Source: Stomoxys calcitrans | Lineage: Eukaryota > Arthropoda > Insecta > Diptera > Muscidae | DNA: 64,000 bases | Assembly (NCBI RefSeq): GCF_963082655.1 | Contig: NC_081553.1 | Location: 124,702,578 to 124,766,577, forward strand | Reading direction: 5' to 3' | Shown: positions 1-10,835 of the stretch, in pieces | Layout: each line of letters begins with the position of its first letter | How positions within the stretch are numbered: the stretch's first letter is position 1 | The notes under the pieces: model-generated | Told to the model about the DNA's origin: nothing | Databases searched by the model: none | The model's input: the letters and a program-made list of their open reading frames with translations, nothing else | Position numbers and translations under genes: made by a program

Positions 1-680
1 GCTATATCAAAACATCGTATGGAGGTATACTAAACAAGTCCACCATGGATCGCATTTTTTGAGTTCTTTTTCCGGTATCTCTTTTAAGGCAAATAAAGAA
101 AAGTATTGTTATGCTACTGGAGATACATTAAGTTATAGTCTAATTCGGACCTTAATTGAATTGAACGTTGGAGACGACAGTCGAAGTTCTTGTGTAATAA
201 TTCGAATAAGAATTGCGCCCTTCAGGGTCTCAAGAAGTAAAATAGGGAGATCGGTTTATATGGGAGCTGCATCAGGCTATAGACCGCTTCAGACCATATT
301 TGACACGTATATTGAAGGCACGGAGAAGACGTTTTAAAAAATTTCAGCCAAAGCGCATAATAATTGCGCCCTTTAAAGCTCAAGAAGTCAAGATCCCAAA
401 TCGGTTTATATGACAGCTATATCAGGTTATGAACCGTTTTGAACCATATTTGGCACAGTTATTGAAAGTTATAACAAAACACGCCATGCAACATTTTAGC
501 CAAATCGGATAATAAATTCACTCTGTAGTGGCTCAAGAAGTCATGATTCAAGATCGGTGTATATTTCAGCTATATCAAAACATGGACTGATTTAAACCAT
601 ACTTAGCACAGTTGTTGGAGATCATAACAAAACACTTAGTGGCTCGAGAAATCAAGAGCCAAGATCGGATAATATGATTA
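1..680 (-). mobile_element. Degraded HINE/DINE-1-like element, subfamily A
   Basis: This non-coding element may be cut by the window edge. Near base 40 it has a damaged form of the left terminal motif of subfamily A (TCCACCATGGATCGCAT), followed by degenerate repeat units of about 150 bp that recur in complete copies at 32.3-34.3 kb and 39.5-41.5 kb. Each unit carries phrases such as AAGATCGGTTTATATG and GGCTCAAGAAGTCAAGAT. The minus orientation follows the complete copies, whose hairpin-bearing 3' end is on the left. The short ORF at 59-337 is a by-product of the repeat and not a gene. Confidence 0.65.
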
Positions 681-1548
681 TATGGTATTATAACTTAGTG
701 ATTTTATTTGTAAGGAAGAGAGATAGATCCATTGATTAGTAAGCCGATCGACTCAGAATCACTTTATGATTCGATTTAGCTATGTTCGTCTGTATGTCCG
801 TCGGTCTATTTGTCTGACCATGTTAATTTGTGTACAAAGTACTGGTCGCAGTTTTCTTTCGATTATCTTAATATTTGGTACAGGCATTTTTTTCGGCCTA
901 GAGACGAAGCCTATTGAAATTGGAAAAAATCACAAAAAGCGCATTTATTGTCCAATTTTATAGAACACTTTCCTCGACGACTGCAACAGTACCTGGGAAG
1001 TTTACTCAAATTCGGTTCAGATTTAGCTATAGCTCCCATATATAAGTTCGTCCGATTTTGAGAAGTATTGCAATAAAGTGCTCATTTGTTAACCGATTTT
1101 TTCGAAATTTGGTAGGCCGACATTACTGGCGAATTTCATAGAAATCGGTTCAGATTTAGATATATCTGCCATATATGTATATCGCCCGATATTCACTTCT
1201 AGAGTCAATGAAAGCGCATTTATTGACCAAACTTGCCAACATTTTGCACAACACTTTCCTAGTTGATTACTACAGTATCTGAGAAGTTTATTCTACATCG
1301 GTTTAGATTTAGATACAGCTCCCGTATATATTATCGTTAGATTTTGGGGAATTTGCAGTAATGTTGTCATTTGTGAACCGTAGTTATTACATATTTGCTC
1401 GTAATTTGATACGGATAGTCTAGTAACCCATCTGAAAACATCCACCGAGATCCATCAAAATTGGTTCAGAGTTTGATATAACTCCCTATTTGTACTTATA
1501 GGGTGGGTATAGGGTATTATACAGTCGGCACAGCCCGACTTTTGCCTT
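680..1548 (+). mobile_element. DINE-like element, subfamily C
   Basis: This is a non-coding element related to a reverse-orientation copy at 54890-55245; both share the block around GTCCATTGATTAG and ACTCAGAATCACT followed by a GTCYGT-rich stretch. The right end carries GGGTGGGTATA and then a hairpin (AGTCGG...CCGACT near 1524-1541) followed by CTTACTGTTTTT. That resembles the subterminal repeat plus 3' hairpin layout known for Helentron-associated elements. The internal text consists of degenerate repeats mentioning TTTAGATATAGCTCCCATATA. Confidence 0.6.
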
Positions 1549-2207
1549 CCTTACTGTTTTTTCCCACTGTTCAACGTCTCTTGTGTTTGAAAGAAGTTTG
1601 AAAAACTTCATTATGCTAAGTCGGTGCTAATATGTTTTCTTCCAAAAAGAAATCCCTTGAAAACTTCAAGCATGCATCATAGTTTAATTCTGTACACCTA
1701 AACAAGCATGCTTGACTTCCTTTAAATGTGACATAAAAGCGAGCAACATTTTGAAAAAAAAAAAAACAAAAAAACCTAAAATATGCTCCTTGTCATACCA
1801 CACACAATGTATGTCTCCCCAATGTCGCCATTATTCTTAAATTATAAGTGGTAGCCTTCAATTAAAGTTTCTTCCTGTACTGGCACTTGTTTTCCGAAAG
1901 GCATATCAGTGCTGATATTGTTCGAAACTTTTCATTTCTCAAAACCAGAAGGTTGTTTTACATGTCAAAACCACAATTGCAGTAAAATGGAATTGAAACG
2001 GAAATCTCGTTCGTTCAGTCAATGTCATTTGCGAGCACACTTTTGGGGAGAATGAAGATGAACATTCGCTCAAACATTGTACATAACGACCTATGTAGGT
2101 AGATTGTTTAGACACTGATATCATACTTTTCGAAAATAAAAATGAACGGCTGAAGGCAAAAGTGACCTAAGTCAAAACTAAATCACTACAGCTTATCTAA
2201 ACGAAAT
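1549..2207. other. No recognised feature
   Basis: This AT-rich stretch has a short A tract near 1754-1776. The small ORFs overlapping it have no domain or codon signal that I can recognise. It is probably old intergenic or intronic sequence. Confidence 0.5.
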
Positions 2208-2355
2208 GGTGTCGCTAAGAGGCATGCCATTCGAAATCGGCAAAAAAGAGTTTCCTTATCATTGAGCTAAAACTTAAAACGGACACCACTCATTGATGTG
2301 ACAGAAGTATCCTCTGTTCCTTGATGGGAATTTGAGAATTCTTCAAACTGCATTG
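2208..2355 (+). mobile_element. tRNA-derived SINE, 3' fragment
   Basis: This diverged body segment of the SINE family described at 29789-30108 begins at the GGTGTCGC block. It continues through the TTATCATTGAGCT and CACTCATTGAT blocks to the CTGTTCCTTGATGG block. The tRNA-like head is missing, so this is a 5'-truncated or decayed copy in plus orientation. Confidence 0.6.
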
Positions 2356-2982
2356 CAGTTCTGGGATTTTGACTTGGACCTAAACCTGATTGTTGTTATG
2401 TTGTTGAAACCTCATTCATGATTTGAGCATGAAGATACATTCTCATGTGGATGCCATAAGCTATAGGTAAAAAGACAAATCGAAATGTTTTAGATTGTGT
2501 ATTTACCAATGTAATATGGGACCGTATTGATATGTACATTTTTGTTTCTTATTTTACTTCTGGAGGTAAGGTAAGGTTGAAAAGAGGGTGCAGATATTAA
2601 TCCGCCCCATGCCACTATGGACATACACTTATGATAGTAATCGGCTTGTTGTGCGCTCTAAAAACTATAAAGTAACCTCTAAAAAGAAAATTTTAAGGTA
2701 AGAATTCCGTGCTACTTACAAAGTACTTGATTGTTTTGCATACCACTCCCCTAAGTTGGTTCATGTCTGGTATCGTGTCACCGGTGTCTGTTAGCCGAGA
2801 AAGTCGGGCAATGACAAAGGAAATGCTTCAACGTCTCATCATCTTCCCCACATGCCCTTCACATGCTATCACTTGCCGCACCGATTTTACATAAGTAAGA
2901 TCTTAGTCCTATGTGTCCCGCTATGAGACCAATAGCTATACTGACCTGCTTTTTACCTCTTTTCAGTAATAGCCTCGTCTTC

Positions 2983-3660
2983 TCACGATCTAGATTCCCC
3001 ATAGGATTTTCGCCATCCTACCGATGTTCGCTGTTCCACGGATTGCGTCGACCCGAAAGGCTTTGGGTTAACCAAGTTTATTGACGGCAGTCCTCTGGCC
3101 TTCACCGCCAAATCGTCTGCCCTTTCATTATCCCTTACTCCGTTATGGCGCGGCAAACGAACGACTTTGATTTTCCCATCCTCAGAGAAGGCGTTAATCT
3201 CCTTTTTACACTGCAAGACTGTTAGTGACCTTACCGTCCTGGTTGTTATTGCCCTTATGGCAATTTTATTGTCGGTAAAGATGTTCGCACCACACCACTT
3301 CATGCAATCCGTGGTCGCCCAGATCTCCGGCTGCAGGTCCGTATTATGGTCAGGCAGTCTAACACAGATCTCAATCCTTGGGTTCTCAATGTAGACCCCC
3401 AGTTCCACTCTGTCCTCTAGCTTTGATCCATCCGTGTGACATGATCTTCCAGATGGCAATACTAGGGTTCCGTCAATCCAAGGCTGTAAATATGACAGCA
3501 GTTCCTCGCACTCGACTTCAGGGTTCATCTCAGGTATCCGATCGGAAACCTCTTCCCTTCCTTCCAGGTTTCCTATCGTCGCCATGATTATACCGCGATG
3601 GTATGAGCTGCTCCCATCCTCAATCCATTATCCCATCGCCTTAAGTCTCATAGCCGCAGT
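2983..3660 (-). pseudogene. RNase H domain of LINE ORF2
   Basis: Two hundred residues are open from 3585 to 2983, and the reading continues upstream to about 3660. The RNase H signature is visible: TDGSK with the first catalytic aspartate near residue 52, a TDNKIAI strand near residue 104, and a C-terminal block with VRLPRHNGVRDNERADDLA near residues 139-157, where intact enzymes have a histidine and an aspartate. RNase H degrades the RNA strand of the cDNA hybrid during target-primed reverse transcription. The domain is fairly well preserved although the rest of the element is dead. Confidence 0.8.
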
Positions 3661-3678
3661 GGCTGCCGCACACTTAAT

Positions 3679-4284
3679 TTATATATAAATGGGTCGGATA
3701 TCTAGAATATTCCCCAGTGCCCTAAAGGGCGTGGTAGTCATCGCTCCACCTCTGCCAATACAACATGTTCCCTGAACCTGTTGTATGGTCCTTATGTTGC
3801 ACTTTTTCTCCATAGCAGTCCACCAAACTACTGAGGCGTAAATAAGTATTGGTCTAATCACGCTCCTGTAGAACCAGTGGACTATCCTCGGATTCAAGCC
3901 CCATTTCGAGCCTACGGCCCGTCTACATAGTGCCCAACATCCGTTAACCTTCTCAGTAAGCTCCTGAATGTGACACTTCTAATTCAGTTTCCTGGCCAAG
4001 ATCACACCTAAGTATTTCACCTTGTCAGATATCAAAATCGCTTTATTAAGGAAAAGTGGTGCGTTAAATTGGCCCACCTTCGTCTTCCTAGTGAACAGGC
4101 ATATTTCAGTCTTTTCTGGGTTAACATTGAGACCTCTGGGTCTAGCCCAGTCAAATGCCATATGCAATACCCTTTCGGCCCTTCTGCATAGCTCGTTCGA
4201 ATCCATACCCCTTAGAAGTATTATAACATCGTCTGCCTAGCAGACGGGTTCGAATTCCTCCTCAGTCAGCATCCGTAATAGGTC
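3679..4284 (-). pseudogene. LINE RT palm and thumb remnant, YADD tyrosine replaced by stop
   Basis: On the minus strand near 4225-4210 the reading is EPVC, stop, ADDVIILLRGMDSNELC. The tyrosine codon of the catalytic YADD box has become TAG, while both aspartates remain. Downstream, LNVNPEKTEICLFTRKTKV and KVKYLGVILARKLN match the RT region after the active site. YRSVIRPILIYASVVWW matches the thumb/connection segment. The pieces lie in different frames. Most of the palm upstream of ADD is missing. Confidence 0.75.
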
Positions 4285-4600
4285 ATTTATGGTGTTCACC
4301 CATAGGAGTAGCGATAAAATGCCCCCCGTTCCTTTCTTTAGCAATGCCGGAAATATTCCATCAGATCCGAATGGTTTAAATGGTTTGAACCTCAGGGATT
4401 CCCTCACCATTAATTCCGTAATTATAAGCCTTCGATCAATGTCATTATGGTGTTCACCCGTAGGAGTAGTGATAAAATGCCCCCCGTTCTTTTCTTTAGT
4501 TATGCCTGAAATATTCCATCAGATCCGAGTGATTTAAACGGTTTGAACTTCAAGGATTCCTTCACCATTAATTCCGTAATTATAAACCTTCGATCAACGT
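4284..4600. repeat. 158-bp tandem duplication in the LINE RT finger region
   Basis: Two diverged copies of one segment lie side by side, about 4284-4441 and 4442-4600. Both contain ATGGTGTTCACCC, GATAAAATGCCCCCCGTTC, GAAATATTCCATCAGATCCGA and CCATTAATTCCGTAATTATAA. On the minus strand each encodes a KSLGSDGIF-type finger motif of the RT. The copies differ at several sites, so the duplication is not recent. Confidence 0.8.
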
Positions 4601-4915
4601 CATTATTCCAAGATTCCGGTGGCTCCGTGAGTCCCATCCTATAGAAAATGGGTTTTCATCAAAAGTCTCAACATATCCTCAGTTGTCTCTGCTCTCGCTC
4701 CCATGTCGTCTACTCAGTTTGGACATGGGTTTTTGAGAGAAACTTTTTTATCTTGGCGGCGCCATTAACGCTATCGACCTGTTCGCAGAAAAGCTTCCAG
4801 GAGGCACATTTTCTGGAGTTACTACGGAATATTATTTCCACTAGCCGAACATAGAATTGATTTCCAATCCACTCGATCTTATGCGCTCCTTCCCCAATCT
4901 CTGACACCCAATTTC

Positions 4916-5150
4916 GAGACGTCTTTCATGGGATTTAGGTCTTTTCTTTTGCGTATGCCATTAAGGTCGCCTCCAAAAAAGTGTCTAAGTTGGAGCTTCC
5001 TCATTAATTCCGACAACATGACCTATCCAACGCAACCATTTTATTGTGATGCGTTTAACTACGTTGTCGTCATACAGCTCTTGGTTCATACGATGCCTGT
5101 ATTCTCCATCAATGCAGACTGGTCCATCTGTTCTTTTTACAGACCTTTTT
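4916..5150 (-). pseudogene. RTE-clade LINE, C-terminal scrap
   Basis: The minus-strand reading includes MNQELYDDNVVKRIT and WLRWIGHVVGINEEAPT, matching the C-terminal tail of the RTE-type LINE at 43704-45992 (MNHELYDDDSIVTRIK, LRWLGHVVRMDEEAPAKK). It is short and frameshifted, and it abuts the RNase H LINE. Confidence 0.7.
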
Positions 5151-5655
5151 AACTAATTAAGCAATTGATTGATTTAGGCTTATCTTATTTTCAATGCAAC
5201 AATGGTAGGTTTCTGCAAACATGTATATCCAAATATACATTTCATATGCACGTACATGACCCCAGATAAGAACAATCAAAGTTGGTTTCCGTTACTTTTG
5301 TAACAGAAAAAAAAAATAAAACAAACAAAAAATTGTATGCAGTGCTTGATTTTCATTGTTTTGAAATGTCCTTGTGAAAGGACCTCAACAACAATCATCC
5401 ACATATGAACTTTAAGTGGAATAAGCGAACTCATTTAGGCAAACACATGTACAATATATATACATGTATGTGTGCCCAAGTACGTGCGCTTTAGCCGAAA
5501 CACAGTTAAACGCTAAATTAATTAAATCAGGATTTCATTTCATTAAAGGGTACAGACAGAAAAATGGATACTGGACAGTCAATATACATAATAAAGTCAT
5601 AACAATTTCTTTAAAGAATTGAAAAAAAATAAGTGGCGATTTATATTGTATGCTA
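5151..5655. other. Flank of the jockey element, no recognised feature
   Basis: This AT-rich, apparently single-copy DNA has no coding signal. Bases 5656-5663 (AAAATAAA) directly precede the poly(T) of the jockey element and are repeated at its other end. Confidence 0.5.
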
Positions 5656-5660
5656 AAAAT

Positions 5661-5663
<3 letters not shown>

Positions 5664-5721
<58 letters not shown>
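5664..5721 (-). other. Poly(A) tail of the jockey element (poly(T) on + strand)
   Basis: This is an uninterrupted run of 58 T residues immediately 3' of the element in its own orientation. An intact homopolymer of this length suggests a young insertion, because such tracts decay quickly. It also confirms insertion through an RNA intermediate. Confidence 0.95.
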
Positions 5722-5724
<3 letters not shown>

Positions 5725-5905
5725 CAAATTTATTGAATAGGTATCATGCTTAAAGTAATACTACAACTAGTCTCTAATTACAAAGTGACTAACTAGTAGT
5801 TTTGATGCAGACGTACTAAAAAATAATTGGGTAATTAGATTAACCTAATACAAAATATTTGAATTAAGATAATTTATTTCTATTACGTAATATGCTATCT
5901 ATCTT
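5722..5905 (-). other. 3' UTR of the jockey element
   Basis: These 184 nt lie between the ORF2 stop (5906) and the poly(A). The sequence is AT-rich with no other feature seen. Confidence 0.7.
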
Positions 5906-8578
5906 CTATCCTGTGAAGCGTGTTAACAAATCATGGGGTTTGAATCGTTGCAGTCTTCTGAATTGATTAGAATAATCGAGCAGCTTTAGGGCCTCAGGGT
6001 TAGTATGTTGCTGGAGCCGCATTGCATGTTTCTGAGCATGGTTAGAGATTTCCTCTTTTACAGTTTTCATTTTAAGATCTCGATGTAAGTCACTATTTCG
6101 GACAAACCATGGTGCATTGACAGCTGATCTCATTGCTTTATTTTGGAACCTTTGTATTTTTTCTATATTACTGTTTGAAGCACATCCCCAAAGTTGTATG
6201 CCATATTGCCACAGAGGTTTTAGCGTCTGTTTGTAGATCAGAAGTTTGTTGTCCGTTGATAAGACTGAGTTTCTTCCAATTAGCCAGCTTAAGTTACGGT
6301 ATTTTATATCTAGCTCATCCCTCTTTTTATTAATATGATCTTTCCATGTTAACTTTGAATCTAGGGTAAATCCTAAGTACTTTGCGGAGTTTGCTACTGG
6401 TATTTGCTCAGAGTTTAAGTATAATGGTGTATTTCTAGTGTGTACCTTGGAAAAATCCACGTGAACTGATTTATTACTATTTAGTTTTAGTCCCCACTCT
6501 TTGGTCCAATTAGATATATTGTTTAAGGCAGATTACAAGCAAGTTATTGATTCTTTTGAGCTTGAACCTGAAGACATCAAGACCGTATCATCAGCAAAAG
6601 TTCCTATGAAACAGTTTTCGTTTAGAGGCATATCATAAGTATAGATAAGATATAAAATAGGGCCTAGGATACTGCCCTGTGGGACTCCTGAGAGTATGGG
6701 GTGCAGTTCGGAATATTCATTTTCGTACCGTACCCTGTAGTATCGATCTCTCAGATACGATGTGAGGATATCGCTATAATTTTCAGGAAGCAGCATTCTG
6801 AGTTTGTTTATAAGTCCATTATGCCAGACGCCGTCAAACGCTTGAGAGATATCTAAAAATACAGCTGAACAAACCTTCTTATTTTCGAATGCCTTTTCAA
6901 TGGTATCGGTCACTCTGTGAACCTGTTCAATAGTAGAGTGCTTCTTTCGGAATCCAAATTGGTGATTGGGTATTATATGCCTTGTCGAGACAATTGACTC
7001 CAGCCTTTTGCAGAAAAGCTTTTCAAAAAGTTTTCCAATTACCGGAAGAAGAGATATTGGTCTGTATGATTTGGGGTCATGCGGATTTTTCCCTTGCTTT
7101 TGTACCATCACTATTTCGGCAACTTTCCAACAGGTTGGTATGTATTTATGTGTTAAAACAGCATTCATAATAGTCGTTAATCTAACAAAGCCATGGTAAG
7201 GTAATTGTTTTAAGACATCTCCTTTTATAAGATCGAATCCTCCAGACTTTTTGTTTTTTAATTGTTGCACTGCATTCCATACTTCTTTAATTGTAATTTT
7301 TTCAAATGGTTCAAAGGAAGTATCTCGATAAGAATTATTGTTATTGTTGGTAATTATTGGTGACGGATTTGAAAAGGTAGATCTTAAAACGTGGGCGAAT
7401 GTATTTGCTTTTTCGATATCGCTTTTTGCCCATTGGCCGTTATGATTTAAGATTGCAACTTTTTGTTGTGTTGGTCTATGTTTATTCTTTGCAGCTTTCC
7501 ATAGGGAGTAATTAGAATAGATGGTTGGATTTAAATTTGCCAAGTAATTGTGAAAGGTTTGATTGTTGTGTTTTTTTGTCAATCTGCTCAGGTTTTTTGT
7601 AGCACAGTTTAACCTTCTTTTGTCCCGTGGCGATCGTGTTATTTGCCATTTTTTCCTTAATTTTCTTTTCTCTTTTATTTTATTTAAAATATATTGGGGG
7701 TATGCCGTTGCACCTTGGGGGATAATTACCTTCGGTGTACTATTCCAAGCAGCTAATTGAATTATTTTTGTGAAAACGTCTACTTCTTCTTCGATGTCTT
7801 CCTTGCTATTAATGGGTGAATGCTTAACTGAGTTCGTAATGAGATGTTTAAAATAGTCCCAGTCTGTATACTTATTAGTTAAGACGGCGCAGGATTGTTT
7901 AACATTAGGTTGGCTCGAATACGTCAGATAAATCGGAGAGTGATCAGAACTTAGTTCATGACCTTCTTCTATTATAAGTTTGGTTCGTTCGATTTTTCTA
8001 GTTACAAAAAAATCGATCACGTCAGGAATTTTCGAGATATCTGTGGGCCAATAAGTAGGTTTGCCAGTTGAAATTACTGCACAACCCGTATGCTGCAGTG
8101 CACGGAAGAGTTCTTTGCCCTTAGGCGTAGTTAGTCTAGAGCCCCACTGGATATTCTTCGCATTGAAGTCACCTCCCATCATAAACTTATGTTTGTGTGC
8201 GTTAATAAGTTCTTCATACTGTTTGGATTTTATGTTGTGTCTCGGTGGACTATATACAGATGTTATAGATAACGGAGATTTGTCTACTATAATTGTAACC
8301 GTTGTAGCTTGAAATTCCTGTACACCTATCTTATTTTCGAGCCAATGCTCGATCGAGCTTTTAACAATGACCGCGCTCCCTCCTCTTGAGTTATTACTGG
8401 GGTGAACTGTGTGGTATATATCATAATTTTTTAACTTTAGGTAGGAGTCTTTGACAAAGTGTGTTTCGCTTATAAGACACACGTCGATATTTTTTTCTAT
8501 TAATAAGAATTCTAATTCGTTTTTATGCCTCAGTAGACCGTTTGCATTCCATTGCATCACTTTTAACATTGATAACAT
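5906..8578 (-). pseudogene. Jockey ORF2: endonuclease-reverse transcriptase, one in-frame stop
   Basis: This is an APE-type endonuclease followed by an RT for target-primed reverse transcription. Endonuclease motifs are QWNANGLL (residues 9-16), SETHF (about 38), GGDFNAKNIQWGS (about 135) and SSDHSP (about 210). RT motifs are YRPISLLPVIGKLFEKL (about 505), FLDISQAFD (574), SGVPQGS (630) and the catalytic FADD (661-664). A TAA at 6535-6533 ends the frame at residue 681. The reading continues in the same frame (SALNNISNWTKEWGLKLN and on) to 5906, giving about 890 codons, so one nonsense change separates it from an open ORF2. The first ATG (8578-8576) overlaps the ORF1 stop as TAATG, which suggests coupled re-initiation. 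The stop falls after the RT active site but removes the thumb and C-terminus. Confidence 0.9.
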
Positions 8579-10074
8579 TACGTTTGTATAAGTGTACCAA
8601 AGAAATTTTCTTCTAGTATGCTTAAACGCATGTCTAATGATTTATTGAAGGATTCAATGGCTTCTAATTTAGACAAGATTTTGCTAAGTGTGTTTTCGTA
8701 ATTGGGCTTACTTGCGTTTGCTTGCTGTGTACTATTTAATTTCGTTGCTGCAGAGTATGATTGACTTGGACGTTGTTGTTGCGGTTGAATTCTTTGTGGA
8801 ATTGATACTGTATTGGCGGAAGTGCACGGGATTGCTTGTGAGAGATTTTCGACTGGCTGAGGTTGCAGGGTTTTCTGTAATTTCTGTTTATGGTTGCGCA
8901 GTTTTTGTAGTTCTTTAGCTACGATACAGCCTCTATAGCTTGCCGGATGTTGCTCACCGCAGTTACAACATTTAGGAAGGAACACAGTAGGTTTTTCGCA
9001 GTTTTTTGTTTCATGTTTGCCGGCACATCTGGCACATCTAGGTTTTTTCGAGCAATAATTCTTCGTATGGTTGTAACCTTGACAGTTCTTACATTGTGGG
9101 ATGTGTTTTGGTAATTTTATTGTTTCAATTTTAACAACAGTATTTAAAATATGTTTTATTTTATAAATACTATCTAAGTTTTCAGTAGGATCAAAACTTA
9201 GGATAAAAATATCTAGCGGATCTTTTGTGTAGAAGTGGGTCTTATTGAAAGCATTCAAAATTTTGAAACCTTGAGCTTTCAAGTCCGAAATAATTTCGAT
9301 GGGGTCGCATGTATGGTGTAGATTCTTTGCAATAACGCGAATAGGTCTTTCATGCTTATTTTCAAAGGAATGCCATGGAATATTAGCCTCATTGAGGGCT
9401 TTTGTGACTTCTCTGTAGTCATTGACTTCAAAGGTAGATATTTTTTGGGAGTGTTTGTTTATTTGCTTTGCAATGAAGCCTTTCACTGCTTTAGGTTTAA
9501 TTATATTACGAAGTTCTCCGAAATTTTCGACAGCACTTACTATAATAGGTGGTGGGCGAAGTGGCCTTGTGGGGGGCCTTGGCTCGGCGGTTTCCGCATT
9601 CTCTGGTGTTTTAGCAGGCATCTCTTGGACTGCTGGTGTAGTAGAGACTTCATCGTCAGTTTGCTGTGACAGGGTATTGGACCTTTTCTGGCTCTTCTTC
9701 TTTTTCTTGAGGATCCATTCAGTTTCCCTAGCTAATTCCTCCTCGTCCGTTAGGTACACGGTTGGCTGGACAACATTATTTTCGGCATGGACGCCTGTAT
9801 TTTCGCTAGAATCTTCCATATTTATTACATCTTCATTGATAGAGAGGTTCTGGTTTGCTGTTTGAATTTCCGCAAACTGTGCTCTTAGGGATACATTTTC
9901 CTGGTGGAGTTGATTACAAACATTCTCCAGTGTTTTAACTTTTTCCAAGAGCTCTACATTAATTTGCTCGAGCTCTTTAAGTTTAGAAACTCTGAAACAG
10001 CTAATGCTATTTCTTGGAGTGGCGGAGGACGAAGTGTCCTCCATTTCCCCTATTACTTTCAAAATAACTGCCAA
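8578..10074 (-). CDS. Jockey ORF1: gag-like RNA-binding protein with three CCHC zinc knuckles
   Basis: The complete 498-residue ORF encodes the LINE nucleic-acid-binding/chaperone protein that packages the element RNA. A leucine/glutamate-rich stretch at residues about 30-75 looks like a coiled coil for multimerisation. A basic region (WILKKKKKSQKR, about 125-136) may be a nuclear localisation signal. A conserved central gag domain follows. Three zinc knuckles sit at residues 328-383 (CKNCQGYNHTKNYC, CARCAGKHETKNC, CNCGEQHPASYRGC). A Q/S-rich linker and a short C-terminal helix (LSKILSKLEAIESF) end the protein. No stop or frameshift is visible. It overlaps ORF2 by one base. The first ATG of the open frame was chosen; a shorter start at MEDTSSS is also possible. 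Confidence 0.9.
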   Translation of the reverse strand: MAVILKVIGEMEDTSSSATPRNSISCFRVSKLKELEQINVELLEKVKTLENVCNQLHQENVSLRAQFAEIQTANQNLSINEDVINMEDSSENTGVHAENNVVQPTVYLTDEEELARETEWILKKKKKSQKRSNTLSQQTDDEVSTTPAVQEMPAKTPENAETAEPRPPTRPLRPPPIIVSAVENFGELRNIIKPKAVKGFIAKQINKHSQKISTFEVNDYREVTKALNEANIPWHSFENKHERPIRVIAKNLHHTCDPIEIISDLKAQGFKILNAFNKTHFYTKDPLDIFILSFDPTENLDSIYKIKHILNTVVKIETIKLPKHIPQCKNCQGYNHTKNYCSKKPRCARCAGKHETKNCEKPTVFLPKCCNCGEQHPASYRGCIVAKELQKLRNHKQKLQKTLQPQPVENLSQAIPCTSANTVSIPQRIQPQQQRPSQSYSAATKLNSTQQANASKPNYENTLSKILSKLEAIESFNKSLDMRLSILEENFFGTLIQT

Positions 10075-10502
10075 ATACTTTGGTGGTTATATATGGCAAT
10101 GCTGTTCATTGTATCATATGGTAAACTGTGATACGAACTTGGCAGCACTGTCGTTGCCCCTATTATGGGAGACACGAACAGATGATTTGTTTTGTGCTGA
10201 ATATAATTGTCTGTCCCTGTTGTTTATCGTAAAAATATATATTTACTTTTGCCAATAGTTTTCTGTTTTGTGACAAAATGTTTTATATATTGTAAATTAT
10301 TCACGACACACCAGGTGCACAACTTCACGTCCAGGCAATCACCCGCGGCGCGAACCAATTGTGATTGGGTGTTAAGTGATCTAACAATTCAGGTTTGTGG
10401 TAAAAAACTTGAAAAAAGCAGGAGCACGGTAAAACGAGTACGAACGTGAACAACACCGTATATACAATAGAGTACGAACGTGAACAACACCGTATATACA
10501 AT
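10075..10502 (-). promoter_or_regulatory. 5' UTR / internal promoter region of the jockey element
   Basis: This is the region between the inferred 5' end and the ORF1 start. LINEs of this clade carry an internal RNA polymerase II promoter near base 1 of the element, so the promoter is expected here; I do not see a TATA box that decides it. At the 5' border is a perfect tandem pair of 34-bp units (10436-10469, 10470-10503). Confidence 0.55.
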
Positions 10503-10503
10503 A
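10436..10503. repeat. Perfect 34-bp tandem duplication at the jockey 5' end
   Basis: Two identical 34-bp units, starting GAGTACGAACGTGAAC and ending ATATACAATA, are directly adjacent. They lie exactly at the inferred 5' terminus, so they may be reiterated promoter/5'-end sequence of the element or a duplication created at insertion. Confidence 0.85.
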
Positions 10504-10611
10504 AAATAAATGTTTATTTAAATTTAAACAGTTTTGATCAGAATCGAACATCTACGAACTATTAACATGTTCGATGATTTGCTTTCAATAAAAATCCTTG
10601 GTTAACTTCAA

Positions 10612-10805
10612 ACTGGAGGCCACCGTAATGCAGAGGTTAGCATGTCCGCCTTTCACGCAGAATGCCTATGTTCGAATCCTGACGAGAATATCAGAAATTT
10701 GGACTCCGATATAAAAAAGGAGCTTAAACTTGAATCGGACAGCACTCATTGATATGCGAAAAGCTTGCCCCCGTTCCTTGTAGAATGTTCATGGACAATT
10801 TTGCA
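10612..10805 (+). mobile_element. tRNA-derived SINE, internally deleted copy
   Basis: It starts with the tRNA-like head GGCCACCGTAATGCAGAGG (A box) and contains a B-box-like GTTCGAATCC about 50 nt later. It then jumps, by a deletion of about 100 bp, to the conserved body (CTTGAATCGGACAGCACTCATTGATATG) and ends at TTGCAATTT. The plus orientation is opposite to most copies in the window. Confidence 0.8.
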
Positions 10806-10835
10806 ATTTCAATTGAAATGAAGATTGAGACGAAA

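Larger units (their letters stand above)
2563..4915 (-). mobile_element. Decayed non-LTR retrotransposon with RNase H (I/LOA/R1-like group)
   Basis: Read on the minus strand, the order is an upstream linker (about 4907-4640), RT fingers (4600-4284, duplicated), RT palm with ADD (about 4225), RT thumb and connection (4206-3679), RNase H (about 3660-2983) and a 3' UTR ending in CCTTA-like units at 2563. It is one ORF2 broken by stops, frameshifts and an internal RT deletion. Further pieces of the same family lie at 12591-13112, 15612-15735, 43495-43703 and 46008-46106. The clade is inferred from domain order (RT followed by RNase H); jockey-clade elements normally lack RNase H. Confidence 0.75.
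5656..10510 (-). mobile_element. Near-intact jockey-clade LINE with flanking candidate TSD
   Basis: The element proper is about 5664-10502 on the minus strand: 5' UTR, ORF1 (gag-like, three zinc knuckles), ORF2 (endonuclease plus RT), a short 3' UTR and a poly(A) tail. AAAATAAA occurs just outside both ends (5656-5663 and 10503-10510), a plausible 8-bp target-site duplication (TSD) although low in complexity. Length about 4.8 kb, the domain order and the absence of RNase H fit the jockey clade. The long uninterrupted tail and open frames point to recent insertion. Confidence 0.85.

Noticed and set aside
9422..9865. 147-residue plus-strand ORF
   Set aside because: It is antisense to the well-supported jockey ORF1 and has no motif of its own.
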